From Apus apus (lineage: Eukaryota > Chordata > Aves > Apodiformes > Apodidae), in assembly GCF_020740795.1 (NCBI RefSeq), contig NC_067305.1:682001-746000 (forward strand): 64,000 bases of DNA, given 5' to 3'. Within the stretch, counting starts at the first letter, position 1, and each line of letters begins with the position of its first letter. The notes beneath the pieces are model-generated. The model was given only the letters and a program-made list of their open reading frames with translations, searched no databases and was not told the DNA's origin. A program made the translations under genes and the position numbers. Shown here piece after piece: positions 1-13,400 of the stretch.

Positions 1-417
1 ACCTGCTGGAAAGCAGTTCTGAGGAGAAGGATCTGGGAGTCCTGGTGGATGGTAAATGATCCATGAGCCAGCAAAGGAGATCATTGGAATCCTGGGGTGC
101 ATATCTCAGTGTGGGTACGAAGAGGATGGAGCCAGACTCTGTTCAGTAGTTCCCAGTGTCAGAATGAGGGGAAATGGGCACAAGCTGGCACATGGTAAGT
201 TCTATCTGAACACGAGGGAAAACTTCTTTACCGTGAGGATGACAGAGCCCTGGGACAGGCTGCCCAGGGAGGGTGTGGAATCCCCTTCTTTGGAGACATT
301 CCAAGCCCACCTGGATGCAGCCCTGGGTGATGTGCTCCAGATCCAGCTTTAGCAGAGGAATTGGACTAGATGGTCTCTAGAGGTCCCTTCCAACTCTGAC
401 AACTTGGTGATTCCATG
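1..417 (+). mobile_element. CR1 LINE fragment, 3' end, left edge
   Basis: This is the 3' part of a CR1 retrotransposon in plus orientation, cut by the window edge. The signs are the typical CR1 order: a stretch resembling 'gagaaggatctgggagtcctggtgga', then 'gagccctgggacaggctgcc', then 'ggtcccttccaactctgac', and a final 'gattccatga' that is a decayed form of the CR1 tail repeat ATTCTATG. The 98-residue open frame at 56-352 is only CR1-derived sequence, not a gene. Confidence 0.9.
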
Positions 418-1007
418 AAGGAAACATTGTTTATGGCAGGTTTGTGCAGAGCTGGGGGCTCAGTGCACTCCCACAAATCAAGCACAGCTCCCTCATAATA
501 CAGGGTTTCTTTTATACAGCAAGTGCACCGATACTGACATCTACACACCTACCTGTCGAGTTCTTTTGAGGAGGGGATCCTTCCTGGTATGTTTAACTAC
601 ACATTGTTCTCTGCTACCTGTAAGACCTCTCTCTGGGTCTCTGCCCTCACTAAGTTACATTCACACCAAGAAGCACCCCCTTCCCTTGGTCACACTGGCT
701 TCCATCACACACACTGCGACAACAGAAAGGGACTTGAACAGGCTTCACCACAGAGAGAAATGCTGCACAACTCCATCCTATATGAAATATGAAACTCCAT
801 CCTATATGAAATATGAGTATTATGATCTGAGCTCCCTATAGAGAACAACTCCCTGGTGAATTGTCTCTGGAATTAATAATTCTCTCCTTTGAGGATATGA
901 CAACGGTTCTCTCTGCCTTAGGTGACTCTTAAGAGCACATTCCATGATGGTCCATCCTCCATTAAATAGGAAGGTAAGAATGCTGTGGGAGTTGGTAAAA
1001 GCAAATA
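418..1007. other. Intergenic, nothing recognised
   Basis: Unique-looking sequence between two CR1 copies. There is one short direct duplication around 771-816 (a 'ccatcctatatgaaatatga' unit occurring twice). No exon, promoter or RNA gene was recognised. Confidence 0.5.
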
Positions 1008-1560
1008 GAATCATAGAAAGGTTTGGGTTGAAAGGGACCTTAAAGATCATCTAGATCCAACACCTCCCACCAGACCAGGTTGCTCAGAGCTCCATCCAAC
1101 CTATCCTTCAACACTGCCAGGGATGGGGTTTTCACGACCTCCCTGGGCAACCTGTTCCAGCATCTCACCACCCTCATAGTAAAGTTTCCTCCTAGTATCT
1201 AATCTAAATCTCCAAGTTTTAAACCATTGCCCCTTGTCCTCTCACTACGTGCCTGTGCAAAAAGTCCTGCCCCAGCTTTCTTGTAGGCCCTTCAGGTATT
1301 GGAAAGCCACTAGGTCACCTCGGAGCCTCCTCTTCTCCAGGCTGAACCACCCCAGCTCCCTCAGCCTGTCTTCACAGGGGAGCTGCTCATCTCTGATCAT
1401 TTTTGTCCCCCTCCTCTGGACTCTCTCCCAGAGCTCCATGTCCTTATGCTGGGGGCTCCAGAACTGGACACAGTGCTCCAGGTGGGGATCTCACCAGAGC
1501 AGAGGGGGAGAATCACCTCTAACAACTGGGAGACAACAACCCTGTGGAGCTTTCTGCACA
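1008..1560 (-). mobile_element. CR1 LINE fragment
   Basis: CR1 3' region in minus orientation. Read on the plus strand it begins with the reverse complement of the CR1 tail ('gaatcatagaaaggtttggg') and continues through 'gggaccttaaagatcatc', 'ccaggttgctcagagctcc', and the 'cctcttctccaggctgaac' block. The right end is approximate. Confidence 0.9.
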
Positions 1561-1959
1561 TCACAGGAGCCCACAAGATGAGCAGAAGGGAGAGCTTAGC
1601 TTAGCCCCTGTGAGATGAGGAACTGAGCATCACAGCAGAGCTGAAGCCAAGACTACTCTACTAGCTAGAGCCTACACATATGACAGATGATTGTACTGTG
1701 GGTTTGTCCACTTGAACAAGAAACCTTTCCTCACCTCAGTGTTACCATCAGCCAACTATGGTACAATTTTAGGAGTACAGACTAGTGAGGTGGACTGGTG
1801 ACAGAGCTCCTAAGGATCAAGCACTGCCAGGGCCCAGTAGCTGCTTTTATTCTCTCATGTCAGCATCAAGTGGGCTGGATGGAAACCCCTTCAGTGCAGG
1901 GGGTGACCAGAAAGGAAGGGGACATTTATCTGCTCCAGCTCCTCAAGCTCTCCCCTCTG
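1561..1959. other. Intergenic, nothing recognised
   Basis: Short spacer between two CR1 fragments. No coding or regulatory signal was recognised. Confidence 0.4.
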
Positions 1960-2172
1960 CTTCTGCTGGGAGCAGTGCTGTTGATCAGGAAGGAGAGCAC
2001 TGCCCCTGAGCACCACACCTGTGTACAGCTTAGAGGAAAGTGTTTGCACACCAGCCCTGGAGACATCTAAAAAGATGTGGTGCCAGGGCACAGGGTTCAG
2101 TGGTGGAGTTAGGGTGTGGTTGGACTTGATGATCTTGAAGGTCTTTTCCACCCAGAGTGATCCTGTGACACT
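1960..2172 (+). mobile_element. CR1-like LINE tail
   Basis: Degenerate CR1 3' end in plus orientation. It ends with 'ggttggacttgatgatcttgaaggtcttttccacccagagtgatcctgtgac', the usual CR1 terminal block, here in decayed form. The left boundary is uncertain. Confidence 0.7.
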
Positions 2173-2289
2173 GTGAGGAGTGGAGACAATTCACTGTCTC
2201 TCTCCCCACATCCCTGGGATGAATCCTGTCAAACATGCTCTGTGGCCTCTCTGTTCATTAAATGAAAGGAGGAAACAAAATGCAAAACA

Positions 2290-2295
2290 TTTATT
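2290..2295 (-). terminator. LMNB2: Candidate LMNB2 distal poly(A) signal
   Basis: Plus-strand TTTATT, which is AATAAA on the LMNB2 sense strand. It is followed in the sense direction (lower coordinates) by a T-rich stretch suitable as a downstream element. It is the last canonical signal before the CR1-rich intergenic DNA. Another AATAAA lies at 2472-2477. The use of either site is inferred. Confidence 0.55.
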
Positions 2296-3920
2296 TGAGT
2301 GTGTTGTACAAAAAGTTTCCAGTCATAAAATGTATATTACAAATCATTGAAAAAGACAAGACATTTGGCATGCATATTCTAAAAAGGAAAAAAATAACAC
2401 TTTGAAATGGTAAAGTCTAGATCATCATGTAGTTTTCTTAAGTTCCACGTGAGCATTTTCACCATTTTGTCTTTATTATTTCCATTTGCAACCTTTTCCA
2501 AAATTCCTTATTTTAAAAACTTGACCCTTCCAAAAACTCCTCTGCAGCAGCTGATGGAGGTGACCTAGAGCTCATCTAAAGATTGTGTTAGGGGAAAAAA
2601 ACAACCACACCAATCAAGTCACCAGACATCACTGTTATGAAAATAGAGTTCAATTATGTTTTGTGTCCAAATGGAAAGCATTCTGACTTCATCTTGTTTA
2701 AAATAGCTTATTGCTTGTAATTTTAGTGTGATGATGACATGGATAGCTGGAATACACAAAAACATCCACCTTACCAACACAACTGTCACTTCATTAAAAA
2801 GCTAACTAGAAAATGTGGAAGTTAAATGAAACATTTTCTTTTCCTGAACTCCAAGTCAATTCACTGCTTGTGCTCTTCTGAATGGACTCTTTCAATATTA
2901 AGGATCTACTTCACTCTCTAGACCTTAGCATTTCAAGAAAGGCATTATGTTTACATGTAAATATGGTCTTGTATAAAAAAACAAACACTTTAAATTATTT
3001 TAAACTGGTTTAAAGCTAAGCATATTGAAGGGCAAATCAAAATTCTGTTTCCCAGGCCATGTTATGTAAGAAAAGAAACTCTCCAATATAAGTGGTCTTG
3101 ACATTCAGCTAAAACAATGCTCTGAAAAATGCAATCACTGTCTCACCTTCCATTCACTGGTTTACATCAAGGTGTCATTTCCTGCTCACACAGGGTTTGG
3201 ACCCAACAGTGGCAATAAAATCCAGTGTCAAATATGGAGATGTCTTTGTTTAGAGATAAGACTTTCTAAAGAAGGTAAGGAAAGAAGAGACAGAATGGCT
3301 TAACAGAGAGGAAGTGACAGAAGTGGCTACAAGAGATAAAAAACATACAATATGCATCTTTTCATACAGCATAAACATCTGAGGCACACAAAAGAAACAG
3401 ATGATCAAATATTCTGGGGTGTAGAGAGGATTCCTACAAGCCTCTTCTAATTATCCCCTGCTAAGGCTGCAGTTAAAGGGCCTTTAATAAGCATTATAAA
3501 GAAAAGGATGTAAAAACCTGAAGATGAGGTGTCCAGTTGCTCAAGGACAAACACACATCAAGTGATCTGTCACAGCCTGGTCTGTTTCACACTGCAGTAC
3601 AATTTTAAGGACCAGTGCAAGCTGCAGACAAGCTCCTCTGGCTTTGACATTACAGGTCATGGGAAGCAGAAGTTCCTTTTCTTCCTGAGACTTTTGGTTC
3701 CTGCTACAAACACTGTGTGATCCACACAGCAGGGTAAACTATTGTTTGTGTCAGGGCAAAACTAGGAACTAGCCTAAGTAGACATGGGGAAACAAAGCTG
3801 TGCAGCAACAAGGGAATCACAGCCACTCTTTACTTGGAATAAGTCACAGATAAGTCACTTGGAGTAAGTTACTGCAACACAACAGATACAGGAACTAGAA
3901 CAAAAGCAAGGGAGAAAGAA

Positions 3921-3970
3921 GTGGTGTGAAATGCTGGGGGCTCTGTGGCCCCCACAGAGCAGAGCACCAC
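3921..3970 (-). other. Stem-loop in LMNB2 3'UTR
   Basis: A perfect 9-bp inverted repeat, GCTCTGTGG at 3940-3948 and CCACAGAGC at 3952-3960, surrounds a 3-base loop. Flanking GTGG (3921-3924) and CCAC (3967-3970), plus TGCT (3932-3935) with AGCA (3963-3966), can extend the stem with internal loops. It would be part of the LMNB2 3'UTR if that UTR runs to about 2270. Its function is unknown. Confidence 0.5.
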
Positions 3971-6900
3971 GTAATGGGTGGTTCTGGATGGAGGGACTTG
4001 CTCTAACAAGCATTTTCACAGCATCAACCCAGGAGGAGGCAGAACGTGGTTACCATCTGACATTATTATAAGCTACGCAATGAAAAGATCGGTTTAACTC
4101 TTCTGCAGCTGTTATGCTGTTATTCCTTCCCCTCTTAACCACTGAGAATAATTTAGTAATAATTGTAACTACTTCATCCAGAATAAAGTTGTTGGCTCAT
4201 TCTTCTGGAATAAGAACATCCACATAAGTAGTTACATTCAAGTAACTACTCTGATAGAAACAATAGTGGCTCATTTCCCTAAGCTGAGAAACCTTGAAAT
4301 AATTTTTCTACTGACAAGTCAAATCTATTTCTCCTTCAAGCTCTACAGCTGGTATCAGACACTGGAGTAGAAACACTGCCTATCCTCTAACTTCTTCAAG
4401 AGTGGTTCACACACAGGATCAAATAAGAGGGCAAAGGGACACTGGATTTTATGTGAACAAAAAGCTTTAATTATCCTGAAAAAAATATTAAAAGAAAAAA
4501 AAAAAAAACAAAACCTACGCTTTTTGGTTTGGTTAAGCCAAAAAACTTCCCAGTATGAAGCACCAGCTTGAAGAGGCAGTGCTGATACATGAAGCTCAAA
4601 AGCAAGAGGAAAGGATGGCAGCTAGAGAAGATGCACACACAACAAATAAAGTATGTGGAATACAGTAGGTTTTGTGTCTTGTAATTTACAGCTAGGAATT
4701 ATTTCTCAAAGCACTGTGGTGACAGAACTACCCACAGTTAGACTGTTGGCATTCAGCTTTTCCCACAGTGTCAGTCACTGGTTTATGAACACCTGAATAT
4801 ACCTAAACATGGTACTGAAGAATCAAACTGTTCCCAAAGGTCAAGGACACAGTTCCACACCTAAGGACAAACTCTGCAGACTGTTGCTGAGGGCACAGTG
4901 CTCACTGCAGAAGACCTGCAGGCACCAGCCCTTAAAGCTACAAGACAAAACACTCCCCATACAGTAGCTGTTAAGAAAACTATGGCTCAGGTATCAAGAG
5001 GTTTTTCCTCATTCAAGCTGCCTTTCCCAGCCCATTCTTTACAGGAAAAAAAACAACCAAAAAAATCACAGAAAAATGGAAATTAACTACACACTCAGTG
5101 CTTTAGTATTTAAGATCACAGGACAATCTTAAATTTACAGGACAATCTTAAAGAAAAATAAGCAAATCTGAAACTGGCCAATGTAAAAAAATGTAAATAC
5201 AGATCTTTAGAAAATAAGCAAAAAGCCCTCAAATGTAAATATATCACAGAAGTGGTGGGTCAGAAAGGGAAATGCTGCCCAGTGGTTGGAAGGTGCATTG
5301 CAAAAATACTTTTACATCGATTGCATTCATTTGCATAACAACAAATTTAGAAAAGGTAATTGATAACAGTATGTCTGAGAAACATAATTTCACTAGATAA
5401 CATTTTACAGAGAGATAAGACATGATTTACTACATATTTAACCTTCTACTCAAGCAGAGTGGGAAAATTACATGAGAAAAATGGCCAATTACATCACTTG
5501 AGTTATTCCCTTAGCCCAAACAGCCAAATTTTCATACTGCTTCATACTTCTTTTTTGTATCTTTGGATCTTCTGATACTGGATTAAAACACAATTATAAA
5601 TTTCTCTTTGTTCAGCTTCAGTAATTGAGTCATCCCACTCAAAACAGAGAGAAAAAGTAGCATATTTGATTTCTTTTTAAATGGCTAAATAAATCTGTAA
5701 GCTTAAAAAACCCCTTTTGTTCCCACCCTGCTTGCATTACAAAGCCACCAGTCAAAGCCACTAAACTGACCTTCTAGGTTATATCTGTCAGTCACAATAC
5801 TGTTCAGAGAACATAATGTCCAAAAGCCACCGAAAACATCCAAACCTTTTATCTTGTTTGATGAGTCTATTTGAATGGCAAGAGGTCAAGAGTGCAGGTA
5901 AAAACAGGATTCTATGCTGGCATAAAGGGGTATCCAAATTTTGTATCCAAACTAATAGATAGCAGAAAATACATTTGCTTGTACAGTAGCCAAAACATTC
6001 TTTGAAGCAGTCAAGTATTTGACCTAGTGCTTGAAGATGCACCACTAGATGAATACTAACCCTTACAGGAGTTATCTCCACAGAAATGCAGCAGAAGAAA
6101 CCTTAAGCTAAAGGGACACTGTTAGGTACAAACTGCATCACACTGAAATAAAACTATCCTGCTACTCATACAAGGTATTTTTTATAAAAAATTTCTCTCC
6201 CTTCACTAGTGAGACTTGGAGCATTTGAACACTCCAAAGCTTATGTCCTGAACAACAACAGTTCCTCTTAACTTTAAGGTAATTAAACTATTTCTGTACT
6301 ATTTTGCAAATACTGCTCCTTAAGATACCTGACAATGCCCCTTTGAATATGAGAGAAAGACAAACAAGCTGCATCTAGATCTGATTTTACAAGTCAACAT
6401 TTACACAGGATAACCTTCAAAATTCCCAATATTTATCCCTGCCAAAAGTAAAAATATCTTTAACATCTAAAAATCTTAATAATTCTGTTTAATGCTGAAT
6501 ATGTCAAAAGCATTAAATCATGCTTAACATCATAAATACATCACAGCTTATGTCCATGGTTTAACAAGGTCTTATTTGTGACAATGTCAAAACTCCCTGA
6601 AAATAACAGTTAAAATTCTGGGTTTGACACTTCCATACCTGAAGATAGTGTCTATATTCAGTAGGCAGAACCCACCCTTCTCCATCTTCTGAAGGAACAA
6701 GCTAAGGTGCTGACAGACTCAGATCCCTGGAGCAGGGCAAGATGCCCTGGTCCTGAGCCAAGAATGTCCCAAGAAGCAGCTTCCATTTATCACTCACTTA
6801 CTTCCATTGGTGGAGTGGGATTTTTAATGAATATGGAGTCTAATTTTCCTAAGCAGGGAACTGCTGAAGATACCAGGCAAGACACTATCATTTCATAAAG

Positions 6901-7370
6901 TATGGAGGTAACACTACTGAGAATCTCTCCTGGGGCCCTGCAGATGAACACACGTATTAAATTTCTGGTTTTTTGAAGTTATCCTGGTTATAAATGCAAT
7001 CTAGATTTACCACACACTCAAGGACTCTCATCCCATTTTAGCTAAAAATTTCTTTTCTGCTGCAGGTTTGTACATAAGACTTTAAATTCTGTATAGGGGA
7101 AAAATATTGTATTCCAAGATAGTGCTTCAAAAAAAGGGCAAAATAAAGAAATCTATTAAAAATTCTGGCAGTTTTGTTCAGTAAAGTCTTTTTTTAAAAT
7201 TTTTTTATAAAAATGTACCAAGGAGTAAACTTCAAAGAAATCAGATGATGCATATAAAAATAGTTTTCAGTGGCTCTGGAGGGAAAAAATAGCAAAAATA
7301 AAAAGGAAATAAGTGGAAAAAAAATAGCAAATAATAAGTTGGTTCTTGTTGTTTGTTTTTCTTTCTTTCT

Positions 7371-7412
7371 TCACATCACTGAGCATCCTCTAGAAGTTGT
7401 TCTGGGATCCCC
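7371..7412 (-). CDS. LMNB2: LMNB2 exon 12 (coding part)
   Basis: Encodes [13 protein letters not shown] and a TGA stop (residues 588-600). The acceptor is tattttag just before GGGGATCC. CSVM is the CaaX box that directs farnesylation, cleavage and carboxymethylation in B-type lamins. The stop is at 7371-7373. Confidence 0.95.
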   Translation of the reverse strand, partial: GDPRTTSRGCSVM

Positions 7413-10400
7413 CTAAAATAAGACAGACAGAGTTGAATTCCGTTCTTACTAGCTTTTCATATTTTAAGCAGAGACTCTGGTTATCACCTCAGTCATCAAA
7501 GGCATTTTTTGGTAGTTTAGTTATACTCAGGGAACATCCCAACCACACAGAAAGGACAGCACACAGCATGTCTAGTGCCAGGATCCAGACACTGCTGCTC
7601 TGGTTGTGGTTTCTATGCCTGGTTGATCCCTGTGCTCTCAGCACTGACACAGGTAACAAATGGAAACTGTGATGTCATTAGCTTCAGAAGAGGAAGTGCC
7701 AGCTTTTATTTCAAATTATGTTTCCATTTGAGAAATATCTTTGCATAGAAACTTCTGCTTCAGTTGCTTTACACTACAAATCTACTGCTCAGTCTCCTGA
7801 AGACCTAAAAAAGCCTTGAGAACCCAACTTAAAAGCAGCACAGAATGAATCTTTTGTGAAAAGAGCTACTGATCAGGAAACACTGAAAAGGCCTCTGATC
7901 AGAAGAACAATTCACTTGAGTTTGAAGTAAATTTTAAATATTTTCTGGTATCAACTCTACGAAGTATCTCTCTCCTTTTCATTCTACCAGCTGCTGGTTG
8001 GTTTTTTCACATATTTAATTAAGGGTTGTGAAAATAGCTGCTATTATTAAGAAAAAAACAAGTTTATTTGAGAGGTAGCTGAAGTTTGCAGCAACAGAAG
8101 CACTCCCCCTTTCCTGGTTTTTAGTGGTTATAATTCCTAATGGTTATATTCCACTTACAGCAGGAATCCCACAGACTATTTTACAGAGAAGCAAGTACTG
8201 GAATGCGAGGAACACTGACTGCTAAAACTAATCTTACTAATCCTAAAAACAGCCCACGTCACTGCAATGCTGTAAATGTGACTTGTTGCATACTCCCAAT
8301 AGATACCCTGGCCTCCAGCCCCTGCTTGAGCTGCACCATGATTGCTTCAAGGAGCAATTCCAGGATGAACTGCTCCCAGGACACTGCACTGCAGCAGGGC
8401 TGCCAGCCATTCTGACTGTCCTCTGCAGCCACTGGAAAGAATGGACCAGGAAGCTCAGAGCTGACCAAAGTTGAAGGAACTCCCTTAAATCTTCTGATTT
8501 ATCCAACCAATGAGGCACAAGTTAAACATGTCGTCTGCATCTTATTACCTGTTGATTGAAAAGGTCTTCCTCTCCAAACTCTGCTTCATCTTCTTCCTCT
8601 TCGTTCTCTCGCATGACTACTGATTTAGTAACATTTCTCACTGCAACTTCCTACACAAAATGACAGGTAAGAAACAGATAGAGGCTACTGGCCATCTCCT
8701 TCAGTTTCTGCTATGCCATTAATATAATACCCCTATTAAATGTTAGAGCATTTAAAGCAACCTACATTTAATGTTAGCTATGCAACCAAATACTGGCAAT
8801 ATCCTGCAAGCCACATCAACATTTTTCTCTCCACGAAAAGGCTTGGTAATATCATTTAGCTTCAGGAATTTTATTACCTAGGGATTTTAGAGAAAGCAGC
8901 CACATTTCAGGAGGTCTTTAGGAAATTTTATACAAGCTCATGGCAGACCCAACCCTATAGGAGCTTCCTGAGACGTTCTCTGAGAACTTGAAGTTTCTCA
9001 GTATGATCACCCAGCATTAAGAATACTCCTTATTTCTACTAAATATTCTGTATCGATTGCATATGTAAATTATCAGGATGGTCTTCCAAAACAGGCACTA
9101 AAAAAGAATTCTAGAACCCCAGAAAAGCTTCCCTTATACTAAATTATTTTAACACATCATAGTGGTAAGAAATTCTTCTGTACATTTTCACCCTTGAAAT
9201 CATAGGTGCAAATTTCTACTTGTGGAAGAAGTTGCCCTAAACACACCCTTCTAAGAAGGGATACTAAACGTAACCAGAGTAGGAATGGAAACAGATTTGA
9301 AATATTTTTCAGACACTTCTATTTGAATACTCAGCTAGTTAGCTTCCAATTTGTACAAATTACCCTCCTTCCTACCTTGTTCTGTTCTGCTTTTCCTGCA
9401 CAAAGTGCTTCCACAGAACTGCCAGCAAGAAAAGCACCATGAAAACTGAGACAAATGTGGCCTCTTTCACTTTCCTATTTCTATCATATCACTGGGATAA
9501 TGGCACGTTTATGAATAACAAACCAAAGCATGATCCTCCCTTGCAGCTTCCTTTTAGTTGTGGTAGATGTAGGACAATGCAGAATACACAAGAGAAATAT
9601 GCCAAATAAAAGCTTCTGATGTACTTCCAACAGTGAAAGGAAAGCTATCTTCCTACACGAATATATTACATTACACCCCAGAATACTCGAGGTAATATAT
9701 AATGGAACTTTGAATTGCCAGCAACGCTCTGTCTCCTCTGAAAACACATACTCAAATTGCAACCAAATTCTCTACTAGCAGGCTTTCTGAAACAGGAAAA
9801 AAAATGGATGTAAACAGGATGATGATCAGTTTTCCAAAATTTCCCAAAAATCTCAAAATACGTACAGATATTTAATTATTTCAATGTTACAAACTGTCTT
9901 ATTTTAGAAGTCAACAGGGGAGATAGGATGCCATTGGATAGGAGTAGGACCTGCTGGCTAATGTGGCCACCAGCAGCCTGGCTTGTGTCAGCACCAGTGT
10001 GGTCAGCCTGCCCAGGGCAGGGATTGTCCCCCTGTGCTGGGCACTGGTGAGGCTGCATCTCAAATCCTGGGGTCAGTTCTGGGCCCCTCACCACAAGAAG
10101 GACATGGAGGGGCTGGAGCACGTCCAGAGAAGGGCAGTGGAGCTGGGGAAGGGGCTGGAGCACAAGTCTTAGAAGGAGGGGCTGAGGAAGCTGGGGGTTC
10201 AGCCTGGAGACAAGGAGGCTGAGGGGAGACCTGCTGGCTCTGCAGCTGCCTGAGAGGAGGTTGGAGCCAGGGGGGAGGGACGATGGTGTCAGTCTCTCCA
10301 ACCAAGTAACTAGTGATAAGACAAGAAGTCTTATGTGCCAGGGGAGATTTAGATTGGATAGTGGGAACAACATCTTCCCCAAAAGGGTGGTCAGTCCCAG

Positions 10401-13400
10401 GAACAGGCTGCCCAGAGAAATGGTGGCATCACCATCCCTGGAGGTCTTCAAAAAAATGTGTAGATGTGGCACTTCAGGACATGGTTTAGCAGGGACGGTG
10501 GTGTTGAGCTGACAATTGGATTTGATCTTAGAGGTCTTTTCCAACCTTAATGATTCTATGCAGCAGAACAGGAGAAAATTGTTTCAAGTTGTGCCAGGGG
10601 AGGTTTAGATTGGGTATCAGAAGAAATACCTTCACTGAAAGGGTAATTAAACACTGGCACAGGCTGCTCAAGGATGTGGCTGAACCACTACCCCTGGGGG
10701 CATTTAAAAGACACATAGATGTGCTTAGGAATACGGTTTAGCACTGGACTCTGTACAGCTGGGTTAATGGTTGGACTTGATGATCCTAAAGGTCTTTTTA
10801 ACCAGAACAATTCTGATTATGCAAGAATCAGATCTGCAAGATCTTAAACATCAGGATTTTGTCAGTCATCTCCCCCACCCCTGAATTAAAGAGTCTGAGA
10901 GATAACCCAGCCCACAGGTTTTTTCCTACCTCTCCTTCAGAGTTGACGAGGTATGTGCGGATAGTTCCCCCTGTGCCCCAGCTGCCTTGATTCTTCCACA
11001 CGAGCACAGAAGGGGGGCTGTGAGATACACCTGCATCTGCACCCCAAATCTAGTGAGAAAGATACTCTGTAAGTAGCTATTTATGCACATTTTATTTTTC
11101 AATATACAGAACCCTTTTAATTCTCCTCCTTCTTTCTACACACCAGTTTCTACAGTTTGGCAGTTTCTACACACTGCCAATTCCAATGGCAGTTTTACTC
11201 TGCTTTTACCTACACTACTTGTACCAAGATATTATTCTCAGTCTGCAATAAAAAGTAACACTAGTCATATAAAAAACAAAAAAGAAAGTTACCTAACATT
11301 GCAGTCATCAATTCTCTTCTGAATATGCACATTTCTCCTACCATTGTCTCAAGGAGTATACCATACATAGAAAACAAAATGCACTTATAGTCTATCAATT
11401 TAACCTTTTATCTGTATCTCAACAATTGATACTTAAGTAAAAACAGCTGGAGCTGATTAAAAGAAAGCAATTTTTTTTCTTCCCAAAATACAGCTGTTGC
11501 AGACTTAACATAAAATACAAAATTATAGAAAAGCAGCTGTTCTACTACAGTTAAGGCTGAGAATATCTAGTCTTAAAGTCTACTAGACTGAACAAATGCT
11601 CTGAAATGTTCCTTCTTTTTTTTATTAAGAGGCTTGGAATCAGGTTCCAAACTTGGGCAAAGGTGTTTGAAAACAAACAGACCTTGATCCAGACCCCAAA
11701 ATACTCTCTTCTTTTTCTTCAACTTTCCCTGTGCCCAAAATAGTCTTAAATACTGAAGCGCTAATAGAGAAATTCAATTTCTGGTTTGTATTTTTGTAAT
11801 GGAAATCCTGCTCCTCTAAAGTGAGATCCATGAAACCCAAAGTTACACACCAAACCAGGCTGTACCGAACGTCAGATTTAGAGCTGCCACAGCATCAACC
11901 AAATATGTTTTTGACATACTCTTAAGGAGAACTTACTGTTACAGTCTGGCCAGCTCTGAGGACATACTTAGGAGTAAATTTATAAGCAATTTCTTCTCCA
12001 TCTCCAATTTGTCGTTTCAGTCTCCAGTTACCCAAAGATTGATCCTAATGGGGAGAGTCATAAGGTTATTTAGGGTGAGCAAAACAGAGGAAAGAGGAAT
12101 CAGAGCTCTTTGTAATTAATGGGAAAGTAAATTTGTTTACATGGTTGTTACGACATCTGTATGCAAACTCAAAAGTATTTTTCTATACCCACTAATAGGT
12201 TGAAGTGTAAATCCCACAAGGTTGTTAGCAAAACTGAAAAAGATACATATTTCACATAAAAAAGTTCTGCTAAACACAGAAAGGCTACTTACATGAACAA
12301 GGTACCAGCTACACATGGTTAGACATTCGGGACACAAACTGTGCTCTGTTTCTTCAGCAAACACACCCACACTCTCTAACGTTCAAATTTCAAACGCCCC
12401 TGTTAATTACTGCAAGATGTGGCACCTTGAGATGTTGCTCCTGCTCTGCAAGTGACTCCACCTACTCGTGCTACAAAAGCCTATGTAAGATTTCAGTGTA
12501 GCTCCTCCTCTTGCTTTCTAGGAGTTCTGCTGACACTCACCTTCTCCGAGTTGTTCTTCAGTTGAACATATTTGCCCTCCAGGTCTATCTCTTCTATGCT
12601 GATACTTCCTGTAGCTGAAGCTTGCTGGGACATCTGGAAGCTACTGGTGCTGCTGCTGCCACTAATACTTCCAGTGCCAATTCCACTTGTTCCACTGCCA
12701 GAAAGCTCCTCTGCTTCGATACGTTTTCTTTTGCCTCGGGAAGAGCGAACGAGTGAAGTGCTGCTGCTGCTGCTGCTGGAGGTAGCCCGAGAGACTGTAA
12801 CACGGGAGGAGGGACTTGGAGAGAGCTTCAACCTGAACCGAATGAAGAAAACATTTTAATTAACATATCCAGGGAGCTACACACCAAGCAACAATGCCAC
12901 AAGGTACTCAGGAACTGGACTATGGCACGTCCAAAGGCTGGAAGCAGCCTCAGTGTGTGTCAGGACCACATGTAAGAGAAATGAGGGGGAAATGAGAACA
13001 ACACAGATCACTCAAGCCTCCCCTGTAGCGTATCTACTACTAAACACACTATTATTAGGCCACATCATATAAAAAATAGGAAAACACAGAAGCACTTAAA
13101 TACAGATTAATGTCAAGCACAATTATATATTCCACTGTATTCAGACCATTGTAACAACCAAAATAAAGACACAGTGCAGGTGAGAACACATGCAAGTGTT
13201 CCATGTGCTGTGAAGCCAGTATCACTTCAGTGAGGCAGACTGGACATCCCTGCTCAAATGATTAAAAAAAGAAATGAAAAAAGTGCAGTCTCTACGTACC
13301 TTTCCTCTTCTCCTTCCAGGAGTTTTCGGTAAGCACTGATCTCCATGTCCAGTGCTAATTTAACATCAAGCAGCTCCTGGTACTCCGTGAGCTGCAGCTG

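Larger units (their letters stand above)
2270..7370 (-). other. LMNB2: LMNB2 3' untranslated region (inferred)
   Basis: This stretch follows the LMNB2 stop codon at 7371-7373. It is about 5.1 kb long, AT-rich and free of recognisable CR1 or other transposons, in contrast with the intergenic DNA to its left. That contrast and the poly(A) signals near its left end suggest one long 3'UTR. The left end depends on which poly(A) signal is used. It contains poly-A/T runs (for example about 4497-4510 and 7186-7210) and a perfect-stem hairpin near 3940-3960. No open frame inside it looks coding. Confidence 0.6.
8651..10929 (-). other. LMNB2 intron 10
   Basis: 2279-bp intron. The stretch 8651 to about 9929 shows nothing recognisable. 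The part 9930-10815 is two adjacent CR1 fragments. Confidence 0.85.

Noticed and set aside
9876-10544. 222-residue minus-strand frame
   Set aside because: It is the antisense shadow of a CR1 3' end.
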